Part shown: positions 50,575 through 63,332 of the stretch, piece after piece
Numbering within the stretch: the stretch's first letter is position 1
Layout of the letters: each line of letters begins with the position of its first letter
Source: Corynebacterium halotolerans YIM 70093 = DSM 44683
GTDB lineage: Bacteria; Actinomycetota; Actinomycetes; Mycobacteriales; Mycobacteriaceae
NCBI RefSeq assembly: GCF_000341345.1
Contig: NC_020302.1
Span: 3,018,075-3,082,074, forward strand
Length of the DNA stretch: 64,000 bases
Direction: 5' to 3'
Position numbers and translations under genes: made by a program
The notes under the pieces: model-generated
The model's database searches: none
What the model saw: only the letters and a program-made list of their open reading frames with translations
Told to the model about the DNA's origin: nothing

Positions 50575-52098
50575 CTAGACGTAGACGGACTCGGGGTGTG
50601 CCTCTTCGCGCAGCTTCCGCTGTCGGGCACGGACCTTGGTGAGCACCCCCTGGACGATGACGGCCATGATGATCAGGATCACCGCGAGCGACAGCGGGCG
50701 GTCGAGGAAGACACCGAAGTCACCGTCGGAGACGAGCATGGAGCGGCGGAACTGCACCTCGAGGATGGGGCCCAGGATGAATCCGAGGATGAAGGGCCCC
50801 AGATCGAAGGAGGCCTTGCGCAGCAGGTAACCGATGATGCCGAACACAATGGCCACGGCGACGTCGAACAGGGAGTTGCGCACGCTGAACACGCCGCAGA
50901 TGGCGACCACGAGAATGATCGGGGCCATGACGGAACCCCGCAGGCGCAGCACCTGGACGAAGATCCGGATGAGCGGCAGGTTGAGGGCCAGCAGCAGGAT
51001 GTTGCCGATGTACATCGAGGCGATCACACCCCAGAAGACCTCCGGGTGCTCGTTGATCATCGTGGGACCCGGGGTGATGTTCTGCAGCAGCAGGGCACCG
51101 AAGATCAGCGCGAGGACCGGGTTCGGGGGCACACCCAGGGTCAGCAACGGGATGAATGCTGAATTCGAGGAGGCGTTGTCCGCGGTCTCGGTGGCGGCCA
51201 GACCCTCGATGGCGCCCTTGCCGAACTTCTCCGGGCGCTTGGAGATCTTGCGCTCCACGCCGTAGGCCAGCACCGAGGAAACGGTTCCGCCGCCGCCCGG
51301 AATGACGCCGACGAAGAATCCCAGAATGGAGGAGCGCAGGATGGCCATCCGGGACAGCAGCCAGTCCGCCCGCGACGGAAGCGTGCGGTCGAGCTTCATC
51401 TTCTTCATGCCGGCATGGAAACCGTGCTCGGCGTTGTACAGCGTCTCACCGATGCCGAACAGCCCCACGGCGACGGCCACGATGTCGATGCCGGAGAGCA
51501 GGTCGAGTGAGCCGAACGTCAGCCGCTCCGCACCGCTGATCGGATCGAGGCCGATGGAGGCGACGAGGATGCCGAGGCCACCGGTGATCATCGCCTTGGC
51601 CTTGGATCCCTGCCCGATGAAGATGATCATGAGCAGGCCGATCAACGCCAGGGCGAACAGGTCCGGGGCACCGATGCCCGCGGCGAACGTGGCGAGGGTG
51701 GGGGCGAGGAAGGTCAGGCCGATGATGGCGACGGTGCCGCCGATGAAGGAGGCGATCGCGGTCAGGCCGAGCGCGGAACCCGCCTTACCCTGTTTCGCCA
51801 GTGGATAGCCGTCGAAGGTCGTGACCACCGAGGAGGCGTCACCGGGCAGACGCAGCAGGATGGCGGGAATGCGGCCGCCGTACATGGAGCCGTAGTAGAT
51901 GCCCGCGAGCAGCATGATGGCGGTGGCGGCGTCGAGGTTGAAGGTCAGCGGCAGCAGCAGCGCGATGGCGGTGACCGGGCCGAGACCCGGGATGAGCCCG
52001 ATGACGGTGCCGACGACCACCCCGAGGGTGACGTAGAACAGGTTGATCGGGCTGAACGCCACCTCAAAGCCGGTTGCGAGACTGGAAATGATGTCCAT
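50575..52098 (-). CDS. tctA: Tripartite tricarboxylate transporter large permease TctA
   Basis: 507 aa with about twelve hydrophobic segments. Family blocks: VVVGTVIGLIPGLGPVTAIA near the N-terminus, GIYYGSMYGGRIPAILLRLP and GVIPGGGGTVSSVLAYG, typical of TctA. Main permease of a TTT system for citrate or other carboxylates, driven by ion gradient. 37 bp after tctB. Confidence 0.93.
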   Translation of the reverse strand: MDIISSLATGFEVAFSPINLFYVTLGVVVGTVIGLIPGLGPVTAIALLLPLTFNLDAATAIMLLAGIYYGSMYGGRIPAILLRLPGDASSVVTTFDGYPLAKQGKAGSALGLTAIASFIGGTVAIIGLTFLAPTLATFAAGIGAPDLFALALIGLLMIIFIGQGSKAKAMITGGLGILVASIGLDPISGAERLTFGSLDLLSGIDIVAVAVGLFGIGETLYNAEHGFHAGMKKMKLDRTLPSRADWLLSRMAILRSSILGFFVGVIPGGGGTVSSVLAYGVERKISKRPEKFGKGAIEGLAATETADNASSNSAFIPLLTLGVPPNPVLALIFGALLLQNITPGPTMINEHPEVFWGVIASMYIGNILLLALNLPLIRIFVQVLRLRGSVMAPIILVVAICGVFSVRNSLFDVAVAIVFGIIGYLLRKASFDLGPFILGFILGPILEVQFRRSMLVSDGDFGVFLDRPLSLAVILIIMAVIVQGVLTKVRARQRKLREEAHPESVYV

Positions 52099-52135
52099 GG
52101 CTTCTTCTTTCAGCGTCGGGACCGGATCGGCGGGG

Positions 52136-52726
52136 TCACAGGCCGAGCCAGGCGGGGAGCGGGTTGATGGCGACCTGGAAGATGACGCCGAAGAGCAGGT
52201 AGGCGATGAGCGGGGTGGCGGTACTGACGATGAGACAGGCCCGCATGCTCTCGTGGCAGACCCACCGGATGATGACGAACATCATGAGGAAGGTGGCCGG
52301 GAGGAATCCGAGGAGCGGGTAGAGGGGGACGAAGGCCAGCAGAGCGACCGCCATGAGGGCGGGCCGCCCCACGGAACTCATGCGGTACGGCTCCGAGGTC
52401 GTCTTGTCCAGCACCGCGAAGGGAACCGCGGTGAGGATGACCGCGGCGATGATCATGGGCCACAGACCGGCCTCGGGCTGGGAGATCGTGCCGAGTCCGA
52501 GACTGAGCATCTGGACCATCACGATCACGGCGACCACGGCGATCGCCGCGCAGGTGACCCACTCGGCGACGACCGGGGCACGTTTCCCGGCGTGCTCGGC
52601 GGATCCGGTGACGGATTCGTCCAGGGACGGGTCGTCGGGGTGCGGGATGGGCTCTTCGGTGGGCGGCTGAGTAATCCCGTCCGTCGGGTCGACGGCGGTC
52701 TCGGTGGCGTTGTCCAGGCGGGTCAT
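52136..52726 (-). CDS. tctB: Tripartite tricarboxylate transporter small permease TctB
   Basis: 196 aa from ATG 52726; the frame extends to 52798 but that part overlaps tctC. An acidic, proline-rich tail of 60 residues (EEPIPHPDDPSLDESV) precedes four hydrophobic segments in TctB style. Start overlaps the tctC stop by 4 bp (ATGA-like coupling). Confidence 0.87.
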   Translation of the reverse strand: MTRLDNATETAVDPTDGITQPPTEEPIPHPDDPSLDESVTGSAEHAGKRAPVVAEWVTCAAIAVVAVIVMVQMLSLGLGTISQPEAGLWPMIIAAVILTAVPFAVLDKTTSEPYRMSSVGRPALMAVALLAFVPLYPLLGFLPATFLMMFVIIRWVCHESMRACLIVSTATPLIAYLLFGVIFQVAINPLPAWLGL

Positions 52727-53709
52727 CGTTCCACTCCCAACTTGTCGTAGGAATCTTCGGTGCGGGCCCTCTCCATGGGCACGTAGCCGGTCATCCATTC
52801 CGGCCCGGGCTGTTTGGGCAGGTGGCTGCCGGTGGTCTCCAGATAGTCCTGGAAGACGGGTTGCTTCACAGCCTCCGCCGCCAGGGCCTCGATCTGCGCG
52901 GCGACGTCGTCGGGGATGTCGGCGGGACCGACCAGCGCCTGGGAGACGACGTAGTCGGCCTCCGGGAAACCCGCCTCGGTGATGGTGGGCACGTCCTCGA
53001 GCCCTTTCACCCGGACCGGTCCGGTGACGGCCAACGCCTTCAGGTCGCCGGCCTGGACCCGGGGCCGGGCACTGGTGATGTCGATGACGCCGAGATCGGA
53101 CTCGCCGTTGGCCACCGACTGGACCGCGGCGGGGGAACCGTCGAAGGGGATGGCCTGGGAGTCCACCCCGAGCGCGTTGAGCACCTCGCCGGCGACCAGC
53201 TGGGTCATGTGCCCCTCGCCGAAGGAGGTGTGGGTGACGGTGCCGGTGGCCCCCGCGAGATCCTCGATCGTCTCGTAGGGCGAATCCGCCGGGGCCACCA
53301 GGACCAGCGGCTGTTCGGTGAGTACGGCGAAGGAACGGAAGTCATCGTCGCCGTAGCGCACCTCCTGCATCAGCGGGGCAGAGGTGAAGGCGGCAATCGG
53401 GGCAAGGAAGAGGCGGTGGCCGTCGGCGGCCTCGACCATGGCCTCCGTCGCGGCGATGATGCCGCCGGCGCCCGGGCGGTTGACCACGAGCATGGTCCCG
53501 CCGCTGACCTCCTCGAAGGCCTGGCCGAAGGATCGGGCGGTGGTGTCGTTCGCTCCACCTGCCCCGTATCCGACGAGCAGCTGGACCCGTTTGTTCGGGT
53601 AGTCCGCGGTGTTGGCGGCGGCCTGGCAGCCACTGAGCAGCAGGCCGGCGAGGGCGATGACGGCCACAACGGCCCGGACCATCGGTGTGCGTTGCCTGGT
53701 GTTTTCCAC
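52723..53709 (-). CDS. tctC: TctC/Bug-family substrate-binding lipoprotein
   Basis: 328 aa. Lipobox LLLSGC at residues 24-29. Bug-fold features: KRVQLLVGYGAGGANDTTAR near the N-terminus, VNRPGAGGIIAATEAM, and PFDGSPAAVQSVANGESDLG. Bug proteins bind small carboxylates through the loop around GAGGANDT. The natural ligand cannot be read from sequence. Confidence 0.92.
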   Translation of the reverse strand: MENTRQRTPMVRAVVAVIALAGLLLSGCQAAANTADYPNKRVQLLVGYGAGGANDTTARSFGQAFEEVSGGTMLVVNRPGAGGIIAATEAMVEAADGHRLFLAPIAAFTSAPLMQEVRYGDDDFRSFAVLTEQPLVLVAPADSPYETIEDLAGATGTVTHTSFGEGHMTQLVAGEVLNALGVDSQAIPFDGSPAAVQSVANGESDLGVIDITSARPRVQAGDLKALAVTGPVRVKGLEDVPTITEAGFPEADYVVSQALVGPADIPDDVAAQIEALAAEAVKQPVFQDYLETTGSHLPKQPGPEWMTGYVPMERARTEDSYDKLGVER

Positions 53710-53733
53710 GGGTGTTCTCCTCTCTGGTGCCGG

Positions 53734-54762
53734 TCAGTGGACGCCGAGCACGCTGAGCGCGATGTCGTCGAGGTCGTCGGGGACGAGGACGCCACCGTCG
53801 AAGGTGGTGCCGGCCGTCTCGAGGACGGCCCGCGGGGTGTTGCCGGGGACGACGTGGTGCAGGGCGAGACGTCGGGCGTTCGCGCGGGTGGCGATCTCGC
53901 CGGCCTCCGTCGGGCTGGTGTGCGACTTGCGGTGATGGTCGACGGAGGCGCGCTCCATCTCGTTGCGGCCCGGGTAGGCGGCGTGCACCCAGTCGAAGTC
54001 GATGGCCTCGTGCAGAAGCAGGTCGGTGTTCTCCGCGAGAGTGACGAGGTTGTCGCTGGGACGGGTGTCGCCGGAGATCGTCACGCTGCCCGCCTCGGTA
54101 TCGAAGCGGAAGGCGAAGGCCGGGGCGATCGGCGGGTGGACGACCAGGGTGGCGCTGACGCGGACGCGGTCGTCCTCGTGGATGACCCAGGGGGCCACGT
54201 CGGGGAAGGGGTTGTCGTTGGCGTGAAAGCCCACCTCCGGCGGGATGACGATGTTCCGGGGCTGCCAGACGTCGAGTGGGGAGGGCCGCAGGGCGTCGAT
54301 GATGCGGTCGTTGAGGTCCGTGGCGTGCGCCTGCATGAGCGCGGTGAACAGGCCAGCGATTCCCGGGGTGGGGTTACCCGGGAAGATCGGCTCCACGGGA
54401 ACCTGGGCGCGGGGAGAGATCTGCGGGAGCACCTGACGGTCCCCGGGGCCGTAGATCGGGATTTCCGGGAGCTGTCCGGCGAGGTCGAACATGCCGAAGA
54501 TGGTGACCGAGTTGAGGTCGATGATGTGGTCGGAGTGCAGGTGGGTGATGAAGATGCCTGCCAGGTCCGAGATGTCGAGCCCGGCGCGTTTGATCTGCGT
54601 GAAGGTCCCGTGGCCGGCGTCGATGAGGTACCAGCGGTCGCCGACCACGACGGCGGTGGCGATGCCGCAGCGTGGAGCGGTGGCCTGGTCCGCGTTCAAC
54701 CAGATTCTCGGGCCACCCCCGGTGCCGAGGGTGATGACTCGTGGAGTGGGGTCTGGACTCAT
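53734..54762 (-). CDS. Metallo-beta-lactamase-fold hydrolase
   Basis: 342 aa from ATG 54762 with AAAGG upstream. Zinc motif THLHSDHIIDL (H-x-H-x-D-H), SGDTRPSDN and a late LALHHVVPGN histidine are present; the long insert (about residues 120-190) and RNase Z-like layout resemble arylsulfatase-type or quorum-quenching MBL proteins. It is the first gene of the tctCBA operon, so it probably processes a compound carried by the transporter. Confidence 0.82.
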   Translation of the reverse strand: MSPDPTPRVITLGTGGGPRIWLNADQATAPRCGIATAVVVGDRWYLIDAGHGTFTQIKRAGLDISDLAGIFITHLHSDHIIDLNSVTIFGMFDLAGQLPEIPIYGPGDRQVLPQISPRAQVPVEPIFPGNPTPGIAGLFTALMQAHATDLNDRIIDALRPSPLDVWQPRNIVIPPEVGFHANDNPFPDVAPWVIHEDDRVRVSATLVVHPPIAPAFAFRFDTEAGSVTISGDTRPSDNLVTLAENTDLLLHEAIDFDWVHAAYPGRNEMERASVDHHRKSHTSPTEAGEIATRANARRLALHHVVPGNTPRAVLETAGTTFDGGVLVPDDLDDIALSVLGVH

Positions 54763-54836
54763 GGTGTCCCGCCTTTCCGTTTGCCATGAAAGCTTTTGTG
54801 ACACACAGCACCTTAGGACGGAATGCAACGCCAGTT

Positions 54837-54857
54837 AACAAAAGCGAGCTTGTTTTT
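54837..54857. promoter_or_regulatory. Inverted repeat in the LysR / hydrolase divergent promoter
   Basis: Arms AACAA and TTGTT surrounding AAGCGAGC, with TTAAC just before it, a T-N11-A-like LysR arrangement. It lies 27 bp before the LysR start in the 121-bp divergent region. Confidence 0.45.
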
Positions 54858-54883
54858 AGTGTGGAAGTTGTACAGTTCCGCTT

Positions 54884-55815
54884 ATGAAGGACGTGACGCT
54901 CCGCCAGCTCGAGTACCTGGTGGCCGTGGCCGAGGAGGGCTCCATCAGCAGAGGGGCCGCCCGCTGCCACGTCTCCCCGGTGGCCGTGGGGCAGGCGCTG
55001 GACGATCTCGAACGGACCCTGGGGGCGACCCTGACCCGCCGACAACGGTCGAAAGGCGTCGCCCTCACGGTCATCGGCGGGGAGATCGTCCGGCACGCGC
55101 GGGAGGTGCTGCATTCGGTCGACCGTCTTCCGCTGCTCATCGACGCCGCAGCCGAGCGGATGAAGCCGACCCTGCGGATCGGTTCATTCCCCACCTTGTC
55201 CGGGTGGGCGGTGCCCCCGATCATCGCCGAGTTCTCCCGCCACCATCCCGGAGTCACGATCGAGTTGCTCGAATCCGACTACGAGACCCTCCACGAAGGG
55301 CTACGCCACGGCACCCTCGACATCCTCATCGGTTTCCAGAACCACGTGAAGCCGGGTGTCCAGATGATCCCCATCGCCCCAGTTCAACTGCGGGCGATCG
55401 TGTCCACGGAGCACCGTCTGGCCGATCGCCGGAGCGCCCGTCTCGCGGAACTGGCGGACGAGGACATCATCATCAACGCGCTGTACCCGGTCTCCGAACT
55501 GCTCACCGAGCTCCTGGAGCGCCACGGCGTGGCGCACGCCATCCGCTGGCGCACCACCAGCACGGATGTGATCAAGAACCTCATCGGCCGGAATCTGGCG
55601 GTCAGCCCGGTGGTCAGCCCCGGGCTGTCCTTCATCTCCAGCGAGGGGCGCCCCCTGGCGGCGGTACCACTGACCGGCGACCTTCCCCCACAGGCCGTCG
55701 TCGCCTGCGTCGCGGAGGACGTGCCGGTGGGACCGGCGCACCGGGCGGTCGTCGATATCCTGCGGCAACACTCGACCACCACCCTCAACCCGCCGGGTGC
55801 ATCTATCGTGGGGGC

Positions 55816-55819
<4 letters not shown>
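54884..55819 (+). CDS. LysR-type transcriptional regulator
   Basis: 311 aa. N-terminal winged helix-turn-helix (TLRQLEYLVAVAEEGSISRG, then RRQRSKGVALTVIGGEIVRHA) and periplasmic-binding-like effector domain (TLRIGSFPTLSGWAVPPIIA). The DNA-binding half reads VSPVAVGQALDDLERTLG, a slightly unusual recognition helix. Divergent from the metallo-hydrolase/tct operon, which it most likely controls. Overlaps the next gene by 4 bp. Confidence 0.9.
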
Positions 55820-56805
<986 letters not shown>

Positions 56806-56878
56806 GAACAGGTTCCGTAATCCGCTGCGACGGGACAGCGATTCTGGTCTACTGGCACTCACCTGAACACAAGGACTG

Positions 56879-57376
56879 GTGACTGAAATGTCCTGGACAG
56901 TGAAACGGATGGTGGCCAGTCTCGGCGTCGGAGGTGCGGCCGTGGCGCTCGCGGCCTGCACGCAGCCGGGGGAACCGGAGCCTGGGACGGTGACGTCCGT
57001 GGTGACGTCCACCGTGGCCGCCGAAAGCCCAGAGACCTCTGGCCCGGTGACGAACTCGACGACGCCGACGAGCGAGTCTCCGACGACCAGCGGATCTCCG
57101 ACGACACAGCCCGTGGACGTCTGCGATTCCGCGGCTTTCCAACGGTCCGGCTCGGAGTTCGTGGACATAGTGCTCTACTGCGACACCCAGTGGGCCCGTG
57201 CAGGAGCCGCGCAATCCGACCACGTGGTGATCTTCCGCTGGCTCGACGGCACCTGGACCCCCTACGAGGCGGACGGCACGTCCCACACCGGTTTCGAGTG
57301 CTACGACCGGGAACGGCTGATCGACAACGGGGCGCCGGCCTACTTCCTGGAGAACGCACTCCTGTGTGAAGAGTAG
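56879..57376 (+). CDS. Small lipoprotein with Ser/Thr-rich linker
   Basis: 165 aa from the GTG at 56879 (ATG 56888 equally possible; AAGGA lies 3 or 12 bp before). Signal with lipobox LAAC at about residue 27, then a Thr/Ser/Pro linker (VTSTVAAESPETSGPVTNST) and a small domain with four cysteines (VCDS, LYCDTQW, FECYDRE, LLCEE) likely forming two disulfides. Family not recognised; an envelope-anchored corynebacterial lipoprotein. Confidence 0.8.
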   Translation: MTEMSWTVKRMVASLGVGGAAVALAACTQPGEPEPGTVTSVVTSTVAAESPETSGPVTNSTTPTSESPTTSGSPTTQPVDVCDSAAFQRSGSEFVDIVLYCDTQWARAGAAQSDHVVIFRWLDGTWTPYEADGTSHTGFECYDRERLIDNGAPAYFLENALLCEE

Positions 57377-57425
57377 GAACGGCCGATCAGCGTCTGGGGG
57401 CGCAAGGCGTCGGAAAGCGCTGACA

Positions 57426-57445
57426 GAGTGCGCAGCTGCGCACTC
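57426..57445. repeat. Dispersed palindrome, copy 3 (5' side of the DUF222 gene)
   Basis: GAGTGCGCAGCTGCGCACTC, identical to copy 1 and to the core of the paaZ terminator. 49 bp after the lipoprotein stop and 117 bp before the DUF222 start. Confidence 0.9.
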
Positions 57446-57562
57446 CCCAGCTCGTTGACGTGCAGCTTTACCCGTTCGGGGGTAGGCGGGACAGTTGTGT
57501 CCAGAGCGGGTGCTAGCTTCCAGATGATCGAACAGTAATTCGACTCCATGGGGGAGAAGCCG

Positions 57563-58957
57563 ATGCTCACCGAGATCACCGACCTACCCGACACCGACCT
57601 GATCGATGCCATCCACACCACCCACCACACCCTGACCCGCCACCAGGCCCGCTTCATCGTGTCACTGGCCGAATTCCACGACCGCAACCTCGCCAAAAAA
57701 CACGGAGCACCCAACACCGTCACCTGGCTGATGCGCCACCACGACCTCGCCCGCCGCACCGCCTACGAATACCTCGGAATCGGCACAAAACTACGGGCCT
57801 TCCACCAGGTCACCGCCGAATTCCTCACCGGCCGACTGTCCTACTCCAAAATCCGCCTGCTCCTGCGCTACCTCACCCACTCCAACGAAGATGAGCTGGT
57901 CGAGTTGGCCCTCCAGCACTGCCTGACCGAGTTGGAGCAGGCCCTGGCCGGCCGACCCCGCAGCGGCGGCAAAAAGGCCCGGGGTAATTGCCTCCGCGTG
58001 GTCATCGACGAGGACACCGGGGGCCTGAACTTCTGGGGATCCCTGGACGCCGACCACGGAGCCGAATTCCTCGCCGCCCTGAAAACCGGCGAACTGGCCT
58101 ACCTACGCGACCTGACCAACATCGACCCCGAGGTACTCAACAACCCGGAGGCACTCGACGCGGAGATCACGACCGCCCGACAAGACACCGAACAACAGAT
58201 CACCTCCGAACAGATGACCGGGCAGGACGGGACGGACACCGCGGGCGACCAGAAGGACGGGGCACGCACCCGCTTCGGAGCGCCACTGAGCACCAGCCTG
58301 TTATCGGCGTTCCTCGCGGTGATCAACATGGTGCGCACCCACCCGGTGAGCACGGTCCGCGCCCCAGGCGCGCAGGTCAACGTCCTGGTGACCCTCGACG
58401 GAAGGGTCGTGATCCCCGACCGCTTCGGAGCAGAGACCGCCGCACTGCTGCGCAGCATCCTCAACGGCGACATCCGCTACCACCTGCTGGACAACAACGG
58501 CCTGCACCTCAAACTCAGCCGATCCGCCCGCCTGGCCTCCCCGGCACTGGAAAAAGCCCTGCTCACCCGCTGGGGCTACCGCTGCGCCACCCCGGGATGC
58601 TGCCACTCACGGTTCCTGGAATTCCACCACATCACCGACTGGGCCTCCGGCGGCACCACCGATCTCGACAACCTCATCCCACTGTGTTCCGGCTGCCACG
58701 CCCTGGTCACCGCAGGGAAAATGACCATCCACGCCGACGAGATCAACCCCCAGCTACTGCGCTTCCGCCTCCCCGGAGGCCAGTCCCACACCTCCACCGC
58801 CCGGGAACTGCCCGTCCGCAACGAGCAGATGGGAATCTGGGCAGACGACTACACCGACGGCCCCGTCCCCCGCGGCGACGAGCACCACCGCCAGGTCTGG
58901 GACAGCACCGACTCCTTCGACGACCCCGACACCGACAACGGCCGAGGCACCGGATAA
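57563..58957 (+). CDS. DUF222 / HNH endonuclease (13E12 repeat family)
   Basis: 464 aa from ATG 57563, preferred over ATG 57548 because GGGGAGAAG sits just before it. The N-terminal DUF222 region is helical (HQARFIVSLAEFHDRNL, RRTAYEYLGIGTKLRAF). The C-terminal HNH nuclease keeps CATPGC, FLEFHHITDWASGG, DNLIPLCSGCH with both zinc CxxC pairs. The gene is flanked on both sides by the same palindrome. Codon use differs from neighbours (many AAA and ACC), hinting at separate ancestry. Confidence 0.9.
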   Translation: MLTEITDLPDTDLIDAIHTTHHTLTRHQARFIVSLAEFHDRNLAKKHGAPNTVTWLMRHHDLARRTAYEYLGIGTKLRAFHQVTAEFLTGRLSYSKIRLLLRYLTHSNEDELVELALQHCLTELEQALAGRPRSGGKKARGNCLRVVIDEDTGGLNFWGSLDADHGAEFLAALKTGELAYLRDLTNIDPEVLNNPEALDAEITTARQDTEQQITSEQMTGQDGTDTAGDQKDGARTRFGAPLSTSLLSAFLAVINMVRTHPVSTVRAPGAQVNVLVTLDGRVVIPDRFGAETAALLRSILNGDIRYHLLDNNGLHLKLSRSARLASPALEKALLTRWGYRCATPGCCHSRFLEFHHITDWASGGTTDLDNLIPLCSGCHALVTAGKMTIHADEINPQLLRFRLPGGQSHTSTARELPVRNEQMGIWADDYTDGPVPRGDEHHRQVWDSTDSFDDPDTDNGRGTG

Positions 58958-58966
58958 CACCCCAAA

Positions 58967-58984
58967 AGTGCGCAGCTGCGCACT
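58967..58984. repeat. Dispersed palindrome, copy 4 (3' side of the DUF222 gene)
   Basis: 18-bp core AGTGCGCAGCTGCGCACT, 10 bp after the DUF222 stop and 17 bp from the convergent leuS stop. Preceded by AAA; may act as a shared terminator for both genes. Confidence 0.88.
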
Positions 58985-59000
58985 CCGGGAACCGATCGGC

Positions 59001-61853
<2,853 letters not shown>

Positions 61854-61929
61854 GCCTTAGCAGTGTAGTAGGTGGGGCAGACATCGCCGTGGTGGGCCGG
61901 AGGCCAGGAATGGCAGGAAAAGCCACCGC

Positions 61930-63201
61930 TCATCGACGCCGCGGGATACTACCGCTTCCCGGCAGCCCCGCCCCGGACGTCGAACCCTCGGCTCGGCCCT
62001 CGCCCAGCGCGGCATGCAGCCGCAGCGCGATCTGCAGGGCCGCCGCCCGCCAGCCGTCCTCGAGGGCGTCGTCACCGATGATCTCCCGGGCGCGTTCCAG
62101 CCGGTAGTGCAGGGTCGCGCGGTGAATGAACAGCTGTCGGCTGGTCACGGTGGAGTTGCGCGCATTGTCCAGATAGGTCAGGACCGTCGACCAGTAGCTC
62201 CGGTTGCCCGCCAGAAGCAACCGGGACGCATCATCGCTGATGGCGTGCACGCTGGCCTCGTTGAACTCCCAACCGATGAGCAATCGCCAGGCCCCCGCGT
62301 CCTCCCAGGACAGTTGCCTGGACCGCCAACCGGGAAGTGCCGCCACATCGGACAGGAAACGTGCCCGGCGCACCGCGGTGCGGGCCCTGCCCAGCTCATT
62401 GATACCTGCGGAGCCGATGGCCTCGATGTCCACCGCGCTGACGATCGCGGCCCGGCGAACCTCATCGAGCACCTTGTCGGTGTCCACGATCGATCTGCTG
62501 CGTTCGACCACCATCACGGCGCCGGCCTCGGCGGTGACCAGGAAGGGCCTGCTGCGGTGCAACCTGCTCAGCTCGAGCTGGAGGCGCCGGGCCGAGGAGC
62601 CCTCCGGTGGGTCCGCGGCGTCGGCAACCGTCTCACCGAGTCGGACGACATGCACGGTGAGTCGGCCATCATCCGGCAGGTACCCGCCATCCAGGGCGGT
62701 AACCACGGAGTCTTCCGCGCCGCCCAGGATCTCCGCGGCCAGCGCACCAAGTTCTTCCGCGCGGTCATGGAGTCCGCCGTCATCGTGGGCGAAGAGACGG
62801 GCCAGCGGCTCAATGAACCCGGTGACCCGCGCAATTTCCGTGTCCGTCATGCGGGGTTCATCGAACAACCACAGGTAGGCACAGAGCTTCCCGCTGCGGC
62901 GTACCGGGAAGCACACCCTGGGCAGCATCTCGAATTCGGGGTTGGCCGGCAGTCTCACCGGCGCCACGGCGTCCTGAATTCCGTGGCTCAGTATCCAGGG
63001 GACGGGTTCCGGGGGCGGGGAGCGGTGGATGATGGAGGCGATCCGACGATCATCGATCGCCCCGATCTGGGCACTGGCGCACACCACCTCAAAGGAAGGG
63101 GTGTCCACCTCCACGGACCTGCCCAGCCGGTGGGCCAGGTCGTCCATCAGTGACTGAATCCGGCTGAGGTTTTCAGCTGCGCCACCGCGATTTTTCGACA
63201 T
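61930..63201 (-). CDS. PucR/CdaR-type transcriptional regulator
   Basis: 423 aa. N-terminal regulatory region of about 330 residues with no clear domain except a GGDEF-like middle typical of PucR proteins, and a C-terminal HTH_30: NSTVTSRQLFIHRATLHYRL followed by ERAREII. Such regulators control purine, proline or amino-acid catabolism. It is divergent from the amino-acid dehydrogenase gene and probably activates it. A palindrome overlaps its own start codon. Confidence 0.88.
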   Translation of the reverse strand: MSKNRGGAAENLSRIQSLMDDLAHRLGRSVEVDTPSFEVVCASAQIGAIDDRRIASIIHRSPPPEPVPWILSHGIQDAVAPVRLPANPEFEMLPRVCFPVRRSGKLCAYLWLFDEPRMTDTEIARVTGFIEPLARLFAHDDGGLHDRAEELGALAAEILGGAEDSVVTALDGGYLPDDGRLTVHVVRLGETVADAADPPEGSSARRLQLELSRLHRSRPFLVTAEAGAVMVVERSRSIVDTDKVLDEVRRAAIVSAVDIEAIGSAGINELGRARTAVRRARFLSDVAALPGWRSRQLSWEDAGAWRLLIGWEFNEASVHAISDDASRLLLAGNRSYWSTVLTYLDNARNSTVTSRQLFIHRATLHYRLERAREIIGDDALEDGWRAAALQIALRLHAALGEGRAEGSTSGAGLPGSGSIPRRR

Positions 63202-63210
63202 ACGTCGAAA
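63193..63210. promoter_or_regulatory. Palindrome over the PucR-type gene start, possible operator
   Basis: TTTCGAC-ATAC-GTCGAAA: perfect 7-bp arms with a 4-nt spacer, covering the start codon (63199-63201). Position suggests autoregulation. Confidence 0.55.
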
Positions 63211-63332
63211 TTATCCTCAACTTTCGGCCAGTGACAACCCCCACAGTGATGCACCACCATTAAGTCCTGTAATCATGACGCCGATCACACTATTTCGGGG
63301 TCATGCCACCATCCCCACCTCAAGGAGTCCGC

